Positions 34,653 to 45,965 are shown, counted from the first letter of the stretch. The stretch is 64,000 nt of DNA from Epiperipatus broadwayi (GCA_028023455.1 JAQFVV010013358.1:62001-126000), one strand, 5' to 3'. The notes: generated from the sequence alone by a model not told the origin. Numbers and translations are program-made.

Positions 34653-36300
34653 CTTTTAAAACTTTTTTTCATTCATGACCCCTTTTATCATAGATATTTT
34701 TTATGACCCCAGATATTAAATATAAAATAGATATAAAAATAAATATTCCCATAAATAATTTATCTTCTTTGGTAAATAATATACATATGAAAAGAAGTAG
34801 TTTTAGGTTTTGTTTTAAGTATGCAAAAATTAATGAAAAAAAATCACATTTTAATGAGATGGATGTGCTTGTTTTTTTCTGCATAACAAATTAAATCTTG
34901 GTGAAATATTTGATACTGCTGAACATAAAGTATCTTCAATGTTTTTCAGCATTGAATGATATTTTGATTAAATATATATTAAAGCTGAAAAAGTCATTCT
35001 ACATAAGTATGTGGTGCTGAATGGCAGATCATTTAATGCCATTTCAGAAATTTTGGTAAATTCAGCCCTAGCTCCGATCCAGAATTCAGTCAAGAATTGT
35101 TGTGGAAAGTCAAGTTTTAAGTTTGAGACATTTGATAGCTCAGCAGATTCCTCTTGGGCTTTATATGGCAGGTGTTTAATCTCATTAATGGCAATCAAAA
35201 ATGGTATTTGAATTCAAGATAACTTTTTGAAATTGAAATTTGATATAAAGTATTTGTAACACTGTGTTTCTAGGGTTTTTAAGTGATTTATAATAATTTT
35301 TGCAATTAAAGTTTTACAATTATTTTTTTCAATTATAAAATTGTTGATAGTCAAAAATATTTTGAATGAATCATTTTCCACCCTATTCTTCCTAATGTTG
35401 ACCTTTTTAATAAAACCTTCAATTTTATCATTCAAAGTAAAAAAATATTGCTATTTTTACCTTGAAGAGACAAGTTAACTTTTCGATATGTAGCCTAATG
35501 CCTCTTACATTTCAGCATTTCTGATGTTTTCTTTGTCTCATACATCAACATAAAATATATGATTAAATGATTATTACTTATCAGAAAATAACAAATTTGA
35601 CTTCATTTGATAGATATTTTTATTTACTACTGAAATAAATTTTAGATGTTCACATTTTGTTTCTGTAAATATTAAAAAAATAAAAAGATAATCAAAACAA
35701 AGAGTTGACACATCATTGTTTTTTGAAAGATTATTTTCAGTTTACAAAATCAACAAAATCTTCTTTATTTCTGATTATTTTTAAAAACTTGAATAAAATA
35801 TCAACTGAAATTTTGACTAAAGATATATGAATGAAGATGATGATTGATTTCTTTAAAAATGAGATAAAATAATTGTTCTCTCAAATTCCTATTGAATGGT
35901 ATATAAATCCTTAAGATTATCTATATACTTAAAAGCCCATACCACACACACACGCACATATAAATAATAATAATTTGTGGTGTACTTATAGTGAATTGCA
36001 ATAACATTAAACCCATTTCATAATTTTTGAAATATTAAGAGCTATCCCCCATATAATTAAATATTAAGCAATCGCTACAATCATTAAGTTAAATTTCTAA
36101 CCTTTCACTTTTAAAATATCATCTAATTTTTACATTTAAACTTTTATTTTACTGTACACGCAAGACAAAATCCCTTTCCCTCTCAATATACTTATACATT
36201 ATAATTTTGAATAAGCACAAACATTATCTTGTTTATATGTTATATAGTTATGATCTAAGATTTTTTAATTCTTTAAAAAAAATACGACTTTTATTTAATT
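34653..36300 (-). mobile_element. Degenerate hAT transposon (ZBED/SCAND3-like transposase)
   Basis: The left edge CAGTGCTTTTAAAAC followed by a T-run and repeated TCATGACCCC-like motifs is a typical hAT terminus. Minus-strand frames at about 35435-35214 and 35198-34968 encode successive parts of a hAT transposase, including DKIEGFIKKVNIRKNRVE, then LTEFWIGARAEF and LPFSTTYLC, the conserved C-terminal dimerisation region of the ZBED5/SCAND3-like group. The frame is broken between them and the N-terminal part is not recognisable. The right boundary is uncertain; I place it before the PLE3 plus arm. Confidence 0.7.
34968..35435 (-). pseudogene. hAT transposase C-terminal fragment
   Basis: Two adjacent frames hold the end of the transposase. 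The upstream part has helices around IEGFIKKVNIRKNRVEN. The downstream part has LPYKAQEESAELSNVS, EFWIGARAEFTKISEMAL and PFSTTYLC. In intact relatives these are contiguous in one protein that cuts and joins DNA at 8-bp targets. Here a frame break between 35214 and 35198 and loss of the catalytic region indicate a dead copy. Confidence 0.75.
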
Positions 36301-36419
36301 TAAAACTCTTCTAAAAAAAAATTATTTTCAGACTATTGAAAATCAGCATTGCTTTTAGTTTACCGACCTTTAGTGTCTCCACTGAAGAAACTAATGGAAA
36401 CAAGTAATGATAGTCAAAG

Positions 36420-37228
36420 AAAATGGTCTAAAATTTTCAAAAATATGTGGATGATTTTTTAAGTTTTAATAAAAGTGAAAGGCAAATATATAGTATTTAT
36501 AAAAAATTAATAAAAGAAAAGAAAATATAAAATTTGTAGTAGAAAGAAAAAGGATAATAAGTTGTCATATATGGTTATATTATTTAAAAAATCATATGAC
36601 AAAGGAAAATGTAGAATAGAAACATCAGTATATAAGAAAATAAATATGGATAATAATACAATGAATTGGAACTTTAATGTAGATAATAAATATAAAATAA
36701 GCAGGATTTGTTCAAGAGTTCATAGAGCTATTAATCATTGCTTAATTGGAGAAGAATATAAGAAAGATACAAAATTAATTGTGAAGGAGATTAAAGAAAA
36801 TGGATATTTAGAAAAAATACTACAAAAAAGTGTAAGAGGATCAGAAAAAGAGTAGAGAAAATGTAAGAAAGAATAAAAAGGCTAAATATATAGGTGTTAA
36901 AAAATGATAATAATATTAATATAGTAAAAACATTAATAAAATTATTAAAAATATTAATAAAGAATATAATAATGAAATTAAATGTAAGATAGTAAAAAAA
37001 AGAAGGAATATAATATATCAAATAATAAGTATATTATCATATAAATGGAGTATATGAGTTAGAATGCAAATCATGTAAGAATAAGATAAGAATTAAATAA
37101 GTAAAAGAAACAATAGACTCAATGTATAGAAGATTAATGCAGAATAGGTATGATAAGAAATCTCCAATTTATATGCATTGTATAGAAAGAGCACATTTAT
37201 TTGAGATAGTGTAAAAATGATTGATTAC
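36420..37228 (+). pseudogene. PLE3 plus-oriented arm: RT C-terminus and GIY-YIG fragment
   Basis: KYVDDFLSF at 36441-36467 is the catalytic RT motif C. Downstream the frame gives CRIETSVYKKIN, and RAINHCLIGEEYKKDTKLIV leading to ENGYLEKILQK, the region after the RT in Penelope-clade proteins. Shortly after, about 37048-37200 reads GVYELECKSCKN (GIY-YIG) and SPIYMHCIERAHLFEI. The N-terminal RT is missing. The GIY-YIG domain is cut by the gypsy element at the target GATTAC and resumes after it at 46848, where LIKTGIKN-like coding matches the minus arm. Frames are broken by indels. Confidence 0.75.
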
Positions 37229-37836
37229 TGTCATATCTGAACTTGCCTTCAGAAGTGGACTAGTTTAGAATCAATCCTTATCTGATTGGATTGAGCATGT
37301 GTGACCACTAACAATGTATATAAAATCCTACCATTGATTAGGCTCTCTGAATCCAATTGCTGCCAGTAAGGTAAAGGATCTGGCAATAAATAATCAGCCT
37401 TTTTGGAGGCAAGACAGAGAAAAATGATAGTATGAACTCTTAAGAGAGAGAGAACATTTATTTACCTGAATGTCCTCTCCATTGAAACCAGCTCCAACAG
37501 CAAAGGTGTTTTTACTAGTCATTATCCGATACATCTGTAGTGTTTTGTAAAATGGCAGACATGTTTGTGCACTCCAGAAAAAACTAGAATTTATTCGTAA
37601 GGGTGTTTTTAGATCGCGCTCTGATAGCTGAGGAATTTAATTAGTGCATTGACGTAATGGCGATCGACAATTCCTAAAAATATTTGCTAATTACAAATGT
37701 TTCTAGATAAGAGACATTACCTTATTGGTCAGTGCATTGATTGATCATTGCAGTTGTCAGAGAGTGATAAGAAGACTGGCTAACATCGAGCAGTGTAACA
37801 TAGAGAGTAGTAGAGAGCAATCATGCAGTAGCAAGT

Positions 37837-38035
37837 TGCAGACCATTCGTTGGGAGAGCATCCACTTGCAGACCATTCATTGGAGAGCAGTCAGTGCAGA
37901 CCATTCATTGAAGAGCATCCATGGCTGAGCTTCGTTGCAGACCAATTCATTGGAAAGCTTCGTGGCAGACCAATTTGTTTGGAGAGCTTCATGGCAGACC
38001 AATTCGTTGGAGAGCTTTGTTGGAAAAGAACAGCA
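37837..38035 (+). repeat. ~29-bp minisatellite inside TRIM LTR 1
   Basis: The motif GCAGACCATTCGTTGGAGAG and variants recur about seven times with intervening CATC, CTTCG or CAGTC. The same array, with its own differences, is in the second LTR (about 38574-38732). It explains the short open frames there. Confidence 0.85.
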
Positions 38036-38573
38036 TGGGAATTGTATAACGTTATTTGCTGACCGCACAGTATGACTTGCAGTTATAACCTTGGCACAGT
38101 CGTAAGTGCAGATATTACAATGGCACAGTTGCATTTGGAACCTGGGAGTAGCGAATACGTTGAACTACAAGTTTAGTCGTAGGTGGAGAAACCAGGTGAA
38201 AATGTCAATCCCAATTAGTAATATTAGCAACAAGGGTTTTTCTGGAGTGGAGGGAGTTGTGTAGTGTTTTGTAAAATGGCAGACATGTTTGTGCACTCCA
38301 GAAAAAACTAGAATTTATTCGTAAGGCTGTTTTTAGATTGCACTCTGATAGCTGAGGAATTTAATTAGTGCATTGACGTAATGGTGATCAACAATTCCTA
38401 GAAATATTTGCTAGAAATATTTGCTAATTACAAATGTTTCTAGATAAGAGATGTTACCTTATTGGTCAGTGCATTTATTGATCATTGCAGTTGTCAGAGA
38501 GCAATAAGAAGACTGGGTAACATTGATCAGTGTAACATAGAGAGTAGTAGAGAGCAGTCACACAGTAGCAAGT

Positions 38574-38732
38574 TGCAGACCATGCGTTTGGAGAGCATCC
38601 GCTTGCAGACCATTCATTGGAGAGCAGTCTGTGCAGACCATTCGTTGGAGAGCATCTGTGGCTGAGCTTCGTTGCAGACCAATTCGTTTGGAGAGCTTCG
38701 TGGCAGACCAATTCGTTGGAGAGCTTCATTGG
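38574..38732 (+). repeat. Minisatellite inside TRIM LTR 2
   Basis: The same GCAGACCATTCG-type repeats as in LTR 1, with fewer or altered units. Differences between the arrays give most of the 15-bp length difference between the LTRs. Confidence 0.8.
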
Positions 38733-39193
38733 AAAAGAACAGCGTGGGAATTGTATAACGTTATTTGCTGACCGCACAGTATGACTTGCAGTTATAACCT
38801 TGGCACAGTCGTAAGTGCGGATATTACATCTATGTAGTGAGGCAAGTCCCACTATAGGTCTGGAAGATGCTATAACTACAGCAGACTCGAGGCAAGTGGT
38901 CCAGTCCAGCTGAAAGAGTCATTTAACTAACTCAAGGTAAGATGTCCAGTACAGCTGGAAGAGTTGAGACTAGAAATCACAAGGCAATCTAATATATACA
39001 GCTGGAAATGAGTCCAGTCATTTTGCATGACCAGCTAATTATTCCCTAAGTTATATATCAAATTATATTTATTGATTGTGTAATATGTATGTATATGTGT
39101 TCTAATTAATTATATATATTAAATAGTGAGTGTTTACATTTTGATATTATTTCTGATTTGAGTCTGAACCCTGCACTTCAGCCAAACACAACA

Positions 39194-39929
39194 GATATGG
39201 AACAGTCCAATAATGGAAGACTTTTTTCCCCATTGACTGGAAAAATAGGTTGATATGCCAGTAGCGGTTAAAGACATTCTTCTGAATAATAATCAGATTC
39301 GACAGTTTGAAAAAATATGCGAGTGCAAAACAAACTTTGCCGTGTTTGCAAATCTGAGATAAAATATATCGCTTAGATCTGTCCAAATGAAAAACAGATT
39401 TGACAGAGACAAAAGAAATATTTTTCCCCATAGACTGAAAAATAGTACAAAATATGCCAGTTCCAACAGAATTGGCTGAAAAATAAAGTAAATACGTGAC
39501 TGTGGCTAAAGACATGCGTTATATTTACATTATGGAGATTATTAAAATCACTTGGATGTGTTCCAATGAAAAATTGCTATAAATATATCGGCATATTAAT
39601 CGAAAGCATCAACCAATCATGAGAGCTTTTCTGGCAACAAAGTGACAGAAGCTCACCCTAGTGGATTATTAGCTTTGATCGCTTTTTTTTAGACAGTTAC
39701 AAGATGTAGCTGTAAAATTAAAATTACGAGTGGTAACTCGAAAAAAATAAATGATTGTAGAACAGATACAAGCAGTAGTTGTAAAAGTAACAAATGTGTG
39801 GTAACTTTCAAAAATAAAAATTTTTTTGAACAGCGACACACAGTAATTGAAAAAGTCATCTTAAGTGGTTAACTTGCAAAAATAAAAATTGGTAGTATTT
39901 CTCTTATGAGTTAAAGAGGAAATGCATCA
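39194..39929 (+). other. Leader of the plus-strand gypsy element
   Basis: Non-coding sequence between the 5' LTR and gag. It includes similar passages around TTTTTCCCCATTGACTGGAAAAATAG (39224) and TTTTTCCCCATAGACTG (39421), so an internal duplication is likely. TGGAACAG a few bases after the LTR could be a decayed primer binding site. Confidence 0.5.
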
Positions 39930-40245
39930 ATGGCTAATCCAATTGGCTCTGTAGAAGCTTTAGACCAGGCCAACCTGAAGGCTGGACAAGATATAAAGAA
40001 CAATTAATTTTTTACCTACAGTTTAATCAAATCAAGAACCCTGAGATAAAATTAGCCCATTAATACCCATAATAGATCTTCAAACATATGATATAATCAA
40101 GTCTCAATCTACAGCAGAAACACCAGCTGACCTACATTTTGACAAAACATTAACAACTCTCACAAATTACATTTCCCCAAAACCTCTGACAATAATGCAA
40201 AGATATTATTTTAATCTCAGCATTCAAGAACAGGAGTAAAAAAAC
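39930..40245 (+). pseudogene. gag N-terminal part, plus-strand gypsy
   Basis: ATG at 39930 opens MANPIGSVEA. After a frameshift the frame reads EGWTRYKEQLIFYLQFNQI, and further on ADLHFDKTLTTLTNYISPKP, typical of Ty3/gypsy gag (capsid-forming). Stops and indels interrupt it. The minus-strand element begins at 40246 and gag resumes at 44852, which confirms the insertion. Confidence 0.75.
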
Positions 40246-40690
40246 TAGTTTGTCTAACTGCTGAGGTTAATCAATATTAAATTATTGTTAACTAAACAAC
40301 ATGCAAATGACTCTGAACTAGATATTCAACAAATAATTTATAATACTAGCTGGTAGTTCTTGGTGTGAGCCTTCAAGTTAGTAATCCACTATACCTAATT
40401 CTTTTACACACAAGTAAGACTTATGATTATGAATCAATTTATGTTATATGAATCAATTTATGTTAGCAACAATAAATACTCCAATGATTATTATTGTTAT
40501 AAGTACTAATAATATTACAACCAATCTCTAGCGAATAATTATTGTAATAGCAAATAATCTTACTGAATACCTCCTCAGCTGATGTACCTTCTGGGTATGA
40601 ATATGTTCCATCTGATTGGTACACTTCCTTTGTTCTGGGTAGTATCTTATGTTGGGTTGTAATCAGCCAATAGTCTCCTAGTATATCACA
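40246..40690 (-). repeat. 3' LTR of the minus-strand gypsy element
   Basis: It matches 44437-44851 along its length, for example AATTTATGTTAGCAACAAT, GTTCTGGGTAGT and CTCCTAGTATATCACA. It contains a short local duplication (GAATCAATTTATGTTA twice near 40430) absent from the other LTR. Confidence 0.85.
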
Positions 40691-41279
40691 CTTGTTCCCC
40701 CATTACACAGAACTAGGAGTAAACATGAAGATGAATACGTTTTTCTCTATATAGTCTGGCATAGCATACTGTCTTTTCTTCTCTCTCATGTAATAGACAG
40801 TCCTTTAAGAATTTGTGTGACTGTTTCTTTCTCTGAGGTCTTGGTGATTTTCTCAGTGTCCTCTTCCCATTGTAGTGTATCATCATCTCTGACTTGTTCC
40901 TCTTGGGCATCTGTTTGTCCAGTTTGTGTTTTATCTATCTCTGATTTTGTCTCTGCTGGTTCAATGATTTTATTTCCACTGGGATTATTGTTCTCCCAGT
41001 ATGGAGAACTTCAGTGGCATATGTGATTTATGTGTCACTTGTATATTACATTATCCTCTGTTCTCACTGCTTCTATAAATTTGGATGTTAAGTTGACAAT
41101 TTTTCCCTTTATTCATGTTCAGCCCACATGTATATGTTTTTGGCAGTAGCAGGGTCAGTTCTCTCCTTAACTTCCATTTCAATAATAGTTCATCTGCAGA
41201 TTTTCCACTCACTACTGTTGGTGTAATAATATGTGGTGCAGTGTTTCCTGCATTTTTGTTGACTTTACATTTTTCAGTG

Positions 41280-41800
41280 CAAGTTTAAGTTGATTTACAG
41301 CATTTTTGGACAATCCATTTCTCTCAGGGTGATATGGAAGTGGTATGCATGTTTAATGCCCCTGGTCTCTAAGTATTCTTCAAAGTTTGCTGAAGTAAAT
41401 CGAGGACCATTATCTGTGATGAGAGTCTCCAGGTAACCTTGTGTTGTGAATATTTCATTTAGATGATGAATGACCTTTTCTGCCCCAGTGTTTCTCATGA
41501 TTCAGTATTCTACCCAGTGGGAATAGTCATCTACCAGTATCAATAAGACATATCCCATAAATAGACCTGCATCGACCATGTGGACATGTTCCCATGCATT
41601 TTTAACTGGTGGCCATGAACTATATTTTTTTAATTGTCAATTCAGCATTTGATTGACAGGCTGTGCATGTTTTTGTTAAGGACTCAATGTCCTCTTTTAT
41701 CTTAGGCTACCATATATAGCTTCTGGAAACTTTGGCACAAACAACTCCTAGGTGCTCATTGTGCAGCATTTTGAGCACCTTGTTTTGGCCCTGCAAGGAT
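41280..41800 (-). pseudogene. Integrase, minus-strand gypsy
   Basis: The zinc-binding HHCC domain is readable (LHNEHLGVV ... TKTCTACQSN, about 41775-41660) with an in-frame stop between. The core domain follows: MVDAGLFMGY with LILVDDYSHWVEY (about 41580-41500), then LITDNGPRFTSANFEEYL and RGIKH (about 41430-41360). These carry the first two acidic residues of the D,D-35-E catalytic triad. It would join element cDNA to target DNA. Stops break the frame into pieces, the longest being 41498-41295. Confidence 0.85.
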
Positions 41801-42149
41801 ATTATGATTCTATCTCCATTTAGTATGCACCTGAATGAGGATTCCATAAAATCAGTGGCAAGGTCTTTAATTGTTTATGGGGCCAACCTTTAATAATCCA
41901 TTTTTTAAGCAATTGATATCCTGGATCACTATCTGTCCGCTCTGCTACTTTTTTACTATTTGTCAGTGGATTCTATTTGTCTATGTAGTTGATCTCCACA
42001 TTGACCTTTTTTATTTCAGTTGTCTCTAGCATCCATGAGAGTGCATCTGCATGTTGTATCAAACTGTCCCCTTTATAATTTAGGTCACAGTCATAAGCTA
42101 AAAGCAGTGTTATCCAGTGTAGTATGCATGAACTGAGATGATCTGGAAT

Positions 42150-42530
42150 TGGTTTTACCTTTTTGCAATATTTCCACAGGGATTTGTGGTCAGTTATGGT
42201 TGTAAAATATCAGCCATACACATATTGATGGAATTTTTTTAATTCCAACTGACTGTAGATTCTTTCTGCATTGGTTAAGGTTCATGATACATATGATATT
42301 AGTCTCTCTTCCTCATATATGGGATAAGTCAACCCTGCTCCGATTCTATCCTCTGATGCATCTGTTGTCAGTACTATCTCCAATTTACTGTCATAATGAA
42401 TCAGCAACTTTTCTGATGTTAATAGGGATTTTGTTTTCACAAATGATTCCTCTTGGTCTATTGACCATTCCCAGTTTTAAAGAATCATGGGTTTATATAG
42501 AGGTAGAGCCACATGTGCTTTCCCTTTAAG
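42150..42530 (-). pseudogene. RNase H region, minus-strand gypsy
   Basis: TTDASEDRIGAGL (about 42375-42335 on the minus strand) is the first catalytic aspartate motif of gypsy RNase H, which degrades the RNA strand during reverse transcription. The rest of the domain is broken by stops. Confidence 0.7.
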
Positions 42531-42639
42531 GAAGGGCTCAAAATATTTAATCAATCCCAGTAATGCCTGAACTTGTTTTGTGTTTTTTTGGTTTGGGTGC
42601 ATTCTTTACTGCACTAATTTTGTCTGGTGTAGGGGCTTT

Positions 42640-43140
42640 CCATTATGGATCCCAAATCCTTCTGGTGTTCCATATGCATTTGTCAGCATTTAATGTCATT
42701 CCAAAATCCTCAAGCTCCTTGCACACTTGAGTAATTCTCTCTCTGAGTGTTTCTTCAGTGTTAGCTGTAATGAGAATATCATCAAAATACGGAATTACAC
42801 CCATTAGTTCATAGAGCAACCTGTTAATTTTTGCTTGAAAAATGTTTGGTGCCATGCTGATTTCAAATGGAAGATTGATATATCTGAATAATCCTGAGTG
42901 AGTTGTAATTGTTAGTAGTTTCAAAGTTTCCTTACATACTGGTATCTGATGAAAAGCGGCGTAAAGATCGAGTTCAGCAAAATGTGATGATTTTTGCAAT
43001 TGTGCTAAAGTTTCTCATATATTTGGAATAGGGTATGCACTTTTACAAATATTTTTATTAACTTTTATTCTACAGTCTTCATAAATTCATACTTTACCAT
43101 CTGGTTTATTAACTATAATAATTGGTGTGGCCCACTCAGA
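42640..43140 (-). pseudogene. Reverse transcriptase, minus-strand gypsy
   Basis: The frame begins near EWATPIIIVNKPDGKV (about 43137-43090). The longest open part, 42999-42643, shows AELDLYAAFHQIPV (first catalytic Asp), GLFRYINLPFEISMAP, and the active-site YFDDILI followed by a GMTLNADKC tail. All are standard Ty3/gypsy RT features. A stop and frame breaks separate it from the thumb and RNase H, so no functional pol protein can be made. Confidence 0.9.
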
Positions 43141-43559
43141 GTCTTCTGGAGAACTTATACATTTTTGTATGAGTTCATTTAATGCTTCTTCTACTGTAGT
43201 TCTTTGCACAAATAGAAACTTCCATGCTGTACATATGACTGGGGTTGAATGGTCCTTAAATTCTAATTACACCAGTGTTATTTTTATCTCCCCCAGCTTT
43301 GGATTAAATATATTTGGGAATTTATTTTGCATTTCATTCTCAATATTGATTTTTTTATTACATTTATGGTAATCCTGAGTGGTCTGAACAAATTCCAGCC
43401 TATTAATGGATTTATTTGGGATTTTTGAATTTAAATTTTACTTGTACCCCTACCATTTTAACTATTTCCGCCATATTACCATTTATGTCTCTGGCACTTA
43501 CATTGGTTTTTCCATTTTATTTGCATTGTTTCTTTGCATGCCAACATCCCAATCACCAA

Positions 43560-43620
43560 GGGACATTAGGGTAACTCCAGAGTTGCTGTCAATCTCCATT
43601 TTAACACATTTCCTCTTGAT
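43560..43620 (-). pseudogene. Aspartic protease motif, minus-strand gypsy
   Basis: The minus strand reads KMEIDSNSGVTLMSLGDW, corresponding to the retroelement protease active-site region in which D-S/T-G is expected. The conserved Gly position carries extra or changed residues (DSNSG), so catalysis is doubtful. Confidence 0.6.
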
Positions 43621-43704
43621 GAGTATTGGCAGTTTGAATTCTGCTTCACCAATATTTTACATTTGTAATACATGTATTAAAATTTTTTGTCTTTATACTC
43701 TGGT

Positions 43705-44383
43705 TTTGGTTTGTGACAGACTTTTGCTAGATGGCCTTGTGATCCACAATTTATACAGTGCTCTCAATTTTGCCTACAATTCTGAGTGGTATGTCCTGGT
43801 TGCCACAGCAGTAACAGTTGGTTTTATTATCATTTATTCTTAGCTGTTTTGTCATTTCATTTCCTTGTTCAATGGTGTTTTGAATTGTGTAATAATAGTT
43901 TGCCATTCATGTGGTATCAAGATATTCTTTAGCTTTATTTATCACAAACTCATATGCAATTATTCTTTTAATGGCATCTTTGTAATTTACCTTTGAATTG
44001 GCTAGTAGTTGTTCTCAAAACTTAATAACATATATGTCCAATAATAACTGTTCCAACAGGGCTTCTAGAAATTGTCTATAGACACAATTTTTTGCCAATT
44101 CTCTGAGAGCTGTATTAAATTCCTTAAAAGTTTCAGCCTTCATTTGCCAAAAGTGTGCTGTTAATTTTTGTACTATTTCATTGTGTAGAAAACTTTTGGG
44201 CTCTGCCAGTTCACATAGATGGTTTGTAATTTCCAGCAACTTCAATCCAGAAAATCTTAGCAATATGGCCATCTTAATATTGTTAACAAGAAAAAATTTC
44301 TCCACATGCTTGATGTATAGTGACCAGTTGGTAGAGTTCTTGAAAACAAATTCTCCTATTGGCATTTGCAACTTAGTGGACAT
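43705..44383 (-). pseudogene. gag with CCHC zinc knuckles, minus-strand gypsy
   Basis: ATG at 44383, about 55 bp inside the 5' LTR edge, opens a 122-codon frame (to 44015) with helical gag features such as LEITNHLCELAEPKSF and LTAHFWQMKAETF. Downstream in another frame, about 43815-43705, are two knuckles: CWQPGHTTQNC, and CINCGSQGHLAKVC, a perfect CX2CX4HX4C. This is the RNA-binding nucleocapsid part. Frameshifts separate the segments. Confidence 0.8.
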
Positions 44384-44436
44384 TGCTGATTAATCATTAA
44401 GTGTTTCTACAGATTCTGTACTTGACTGCATCAAAT

Positions 44437-44851
44437 TAGTTTGTTTAACCATTGAGGTTAAGCAATGTTAAATTATTGTAACTATACAAAGTCCAATTGG
44501 CCTGACTAAATAATGTTTGCTCTACTTCAACAAATAATTTATAATATTAGCCAGTAGTTCTTGTTGTGAGCCTTCAAGTTACTAATACAGTATGCCTAGT
44601 TCATTTACATGCAAGTAAGTAAGACTTATTATTATGAATTAATTTATGTTAGCAACAATATATACTCCAATGATTATTATTATTATAAGTATAAATAATA
44701 TTACAACCAATCTCTAACAAATAATTATTGCAATAATGAATAATGTTAACTCTGGGAATGAACATGTCCCATCCGATTTGCACATTTCTTTTGTTCTGGG
44801 TAGTGTCATATGTCAGGTCATAATCAGCCAATAGACTCCTAGTATATCACA
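44437..44851 (-). repeat. 5' LTR of the minus-strand gypsy element
   Basis: Partner of 40246-40690. The outer end at 44851 abuts plus-strand gag coding, and the inner end is followed on the minus strand by a short leader and the gag ATG at 44383. Confidence 0.85.
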
Positions 44852-45711
44852 AAATCTAGAAAGATTGCAATGTGAATCCATTCTTTGGCATTAAAGTGCT
44901 AATTCAAAAATTTTATGAGTGAAGCACTTCATAATCATTTTCTTTGCAGCATAAATGATAACAATTTAAGACTTAAAATGCTGATGATGCCAGATTTAGA
45001 TTTTGAAGCAGCTGTGACCCAAGCAGTATTAAAAGAATCAAAAAATTGAACAAGACACTATTGATCATTCACCCAGCCAGCTCAGATAATTCAATAACAA
45101 TGAGTATAAAGGGTTGTTATAGATGCAATAAAGAAATGTATTCACATACAGAATGCCCACACCATTATACATCATGTTCATTTTGCAAGCAACTCGGTCA
45201 TATAAAGGCCACATGTCTGAAACTAAAAAGACATACAGCCAATATGAGAATGGAAAAACCCATTCCAAAAACAGCACAGGCAATTATAAGAAAAACAAGT
45301 TGTCTGTATAAATCATATTAAAGATGATCTGTCTGGATTTATACATCATATTATAATTAATGATACATCAGTTACAATGGAACTGGACACAATGTCTGCA
45401 GTGTCCATTGTTTCTAAAAAGACCTAGGCTGTCATTAAAAAAATAAAATATATAAGTTGCACCCTAGCAGCAATTCTATCACAGACTATCAGTGCAATAA
45501 AATAAAACTGTTGGGCCAAACAACAGTTAAAATTACTATGCCTAACAAGACTATATGTCTACCACTGATTGTGGCATCAGGTGATCACAGCAACTTATTA
45601 GGCAATGACACATTCAGTTATTTAGGCTTTGCATTGACAAAAGTGAACCAGGTCACAACATTAAGAAAAATGAATCAAAACATACCAGCACAAGGCAAAA
45701 CAGCTTTGTGA
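44852..45711 (+). pseudogene. gag C-terminus, zinc knuckles and protease, plus-strand gypsy
   Basis: The gag frame interrupted at 40245 resumes here: SEALHNHFLC and LKMLMMPDLDFEAAV. Frame 45046-45321 has nucleocapsid knuckles, GCYRCNKEMYSHTEC and CSFCKQLGHIKATC. From about 45365 the protease active site reads MELDTMSAVSIVSK (D-T-G-S altered to D-T-M-S), and 45457-45711 carries the flap and C-terminal part ending in SNLLGNDTF. Stops separate the parts. Pol coding that should follow is missing. Confidence 0.8.
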
Positions 45712-45829
45712 CCTAAACCTAATCTGTTAGCCCTGAAACCTGGTCCAAACTGTGGTAAAAAATGAAGACATTATATAAATACAAATAGACACTCAGGTGC
45801 TAAGTAAAATGTACTATGGATCTGCAAAA

Positions 45830-45965
45830 TGAGTACCAGAAGTGGTTACACAATAGAATGGACTCTACACTGTAGTAGTTTAAACTGCAGATGGTTATCA
45901 ACATCATTGCCACCTAATGCAATGGAGACTGAATCACATAGAAACAAGTACATCAAGTGAAAATG
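45830..45965 (+). pseudogene. Integrase C-terminal tail, plus-strand gypsy
   Basis: A short piece reads TADGYQHHCHLMQWRLNH, similar to the end of gypsy integrase that precedes the 3' LTR. It lies directly after the protease remnant, marking an internal deletion of RT, RNase H and most of integrase. Confidence 0.5.

Larger units (their letters stand above)
37536..38828 (+). mobile_element. TRIM (miniature LTR retrotransposon)
   Basis: Two direct repeats of 584 bp (37536-38119) and 569 bp (38260-38828), both TGTAGTG...ATTACA, flank only 140 bp. The internal segment begins one base after the LTR with TGGCACAG, like a primer binding site, and ends with the purine-rich GGAGTGGAGGGAG. No protein is encoded, so it would depend on another element. 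A possible 5-bp target duplication ACATC (37531-37535) is matched on the right only if the last three LTR bases are shared. It interrupts the gypsy 5' LTR. Confidence 0.85.
37229..39193 (+). repeat. 5' LTR of the plus-strand gypsy element, split by a TRIM
   Basis: The outer pieces 37229-37535 and 38829-39193 together make about 670 bp aligned to the 3' LTR (714 bp). Shared landmarks are GACCACTAAC or GGCCACTAAC, CAATAAATAATCAGCC and GAGGCAAGTCCCAC. The middle 1.29 kb is absent from the other LTR. Confidence 0.88.
40246..44851 (-). mobile_element. Minus-strand Ty3/gypsy LTR retrotransposon inserted in gag
   Basis: LTRs are 44851-44437 (5') and 40690-40246 (3'), with good mutual alignment; on the minus strand both begin TGTGATATACTAGGAG. 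A purine tract (GGGGGAACAAG on the minus strand) abuts the 3' LTR. Between them, in order, are gag, zinc knuckles, protease, RT, RNase H and integrase. It resembles the K02A2.6-like group. Stops and frameshifts are scattered, so it is inactive. Flanks AAAAC and AAATC may be a 5-bp target duplication with one change. Confidence 0.9.

Noticed and set aside
36376-36397. CACTGAAGA ... GGAAAC as another hammerhead core
   Set aside because: It lies in or directly before PLE3 RT coding sequence (KYVDD at 36441), and no stem II or stem I forms.
37725-38852. Several 65-125 codon frames on both strands
   Set aside because: They fall inside the TRIM LTRs and reflect the minisatellite; the same frames recur in both LTRs.
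43406-43843. 145-codon frame on the plus strand
   Set aside because: It is antisense to the zinc-knuckle and protease coding of the minus-strand gypsy element.
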